Part shown: positions 12,982-13,665 of the stretch, in pieces
How positions within the stretch are numbered: position 1 is the stretch's first letter
How the letters are laid out: every line of letters begins with the position of its first letter
Assembly: GCA_900543295.1 (NCBI GenBank)
Contig: UQQY01000048.1
Location: 1-13,665, forward strand
DNA: 13,665 nt
From: an uncultured Oscillospiraceae bacterium
GTDB lineage: Bacteria > Bacillota > Clostridia > Oscillospirales > Ruminococcaceae
Direction of reading: 5' to 3'
Program-made: the position numbers and the translations under genes
Notes under the pieces: generated by a model
Seen by the model: the letters and a program-made list of their open reading frames with translations, nothing else
Database searches by the model: none
What the model was told of the DNA's origin: nothing

Positions 12982-13665
12982 TTATCTTTGCAAAAGCTCT
13001 GTAAAAGGCTTTCCGTCCGCATATGGCAGCGTAAGCCCCAGCACCTTTGCAAAAGTGGGCGCAACGTTTACAATCTCGCCCTTTTCAAGTACGGCTCCTT
13101 TGAGAAAATCCGGACCCATTGCAAGGAAAGTTGGCTGCGGCCCCTTCTCCGGCATATGTCCATGCGTTGACATACCGTAGCGGTAATCCTTCGGATTCTG
13201 CTCACGCACAACCGGACGGCGCCAATCATCGCAAAATGCCGTATATCCGTCGCTTTCCACAACAAAGGAAAACTCACCGGCCAGATGATACCGTGTGGCG
13301 GCTTCTTCCCGATTCAGCACCTCGCCGATGCCATAGATCTGATCGGCGGCAAGCTTCCGAAGAAACGCCTCAATACGTGCCGAAAGCGCGCAGTCCGATG
13401 GATCGCGCAGATATACCATGCCTGAAAGACCAGAGGTTTTAATATAAGCATCCCAGGAGAAAAGAGAGCCGTCCTCCGACGTGCGGATTAAGCCCTCCTC
13501 GGCCAGAAAGACGTTCGGACAGAGTACGCGGCATACGGAAAGGTGACCATGATCGGCCATCATAACGAAGTCGGTATCATCCGCAATTCCCGCTTCTTCT
13601 GCTGCACGGAAAAGTTCCCCGAGCCAGTTATCCACTGTATAAAGCGCGTCTGTCACCTGATCGTT
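12982..13665 (-). CDS. Alkaline phosphatase superfamily phosphodiesterase/nucleotide pyrophosphatase, N-terminal part beyond the window
   Basis: The frame enters from the right edge without a start codon (NDQVTDALYTVDNWLGEL is read from the first base), so 227 residues of the C-terminal part are visible. It belongs to the type I phosphodiesterase/nucleotide pyrophosphatase group of the alkaline phosphatase superfamily. The metal-binding motifs MMADHGHLSV and STHGHMPEKGPQPTFLAMGP are both present. The C-terminal end (NVAPTFAKVLGLTLPYADGKPF) is typical of these hydrolases. The catalytic Thr/Ser motif would lie in the missing N-terminal half. Whether it is secreted cannot be judged, since any signal peptide is also outside the window. 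The substrate is unknown: nucleotides, phosphodiesters and phosphonates are all possible in this group. It may share transcription with the leucine operon by read-through. Confidence 0.83.
   Translation of the reverse strand, partial: NDQVTDALYTVDNWLGELFRAAEEAGIADDTDFVMMADHGHLSVCRVLCPNVFLAEEGLIRTSEDGSLFSWDAYIKTSGLSGMVYLRDPSDCALSARIEAFLRKLAADQIYGIGEVLNREEAATRYHLAGEFSFVVESDGYTAFCDDWRRPVVREQNPKDYRYGMSTHGHMPEKGPQPTFLAMGPDFLKGAVLEKGEIVNVAPTFAKVLGLTLPYADGKPFTELLQR

Noticed and set aside
1..13665. Mobile elements, CRISPR arrays, phage or toxin-antitoxin genes
   Set aside because: I looked for transposase-like or integrase-like proteins, spaced direct repeats and small paired genes and saw none. The region reads as ordinary housekeeping chromosome.

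Overview
The window looks like chromosomal DNA from a low-to-mid-GC Gram-positive anaerobe, most likely a member of Clostridia. The reasons are strong AGGAGG-type ribosome binding sites, near-consensus sigma-A promoters, a T-box leader in front of leuA, GntR-family regulators, and DUF1846 and DUF1015 proteins. I cannot name a genus from sequence alone. There are ten protein-coding genes in view, two of them cut by the window edges. I saw no tRNA or rRNA genes, transposons, CRISPR arrays or phage genes.

Layout, left to right. (1) 1-892, minus strand: the N-terminal part of a DUF1846 (UPF0371) protein. A tight pair of divergent promoters separates it from a plus-strand pair of genes, a zinc-ribbon membrane protein (1125-1715) and a DUF1015 protein (1727-2992). 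(2) 2993-3191: a hairpin terminator, and on the minus strand a promoter that would drive a short structured RNA ending at the same hairpin. (3) 3192-3893, minus: a FadR/FCD-type GntR repressor with its own strong promoter and a perfect AT-rich palindrome in its leader. (4) 4123-7941, plus: a polyphosphate module of ppx, ppk1 and a second GntR regulator of the UTRA type, closed by a 20-bp-stem bidirectional terminator. (5) 12569-7996, minus: the leucine operon leuA-leuC-leuD-leuB. It is controlled by a complete T-box riboswitch (about 12907-12607) with its own promoter. (6) 12982-13665, minus: the C-terminal part of an alkaline-phosphatase-superfamily phosphodiesterase.

How it works together. 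Ppk1 makes polyphosphate from ATP and Ppx degrades it, so their 3-nt spacing suggests the two activities are made together. The UTRA regulator 33 nt downstream may control or report on this module, and the FadR-like regulator is divergent from it, so the polyP genes are flanked by two GntR-superfamily proteins. LeuA, LeuC/LeuD and LeuB carry out the leucine-specific branch from 2-oxoisovalerate to 2-oxoisocaproate. The T-box shows a CUG (Leu) specifier and a UGGU bulge that matches an A73 discriminator, so uncharged tRNA-Leu should switch the operon on.

I do not see a clearly novel defence or mobile system. The least explained items are the possible small RNA near 3015-3114, the palindromes in the 3894-4122 intergenic region, the link between ppx-ppk1 and a UTRA regulator, and the zinc-ribbon/DUF1015 pair.
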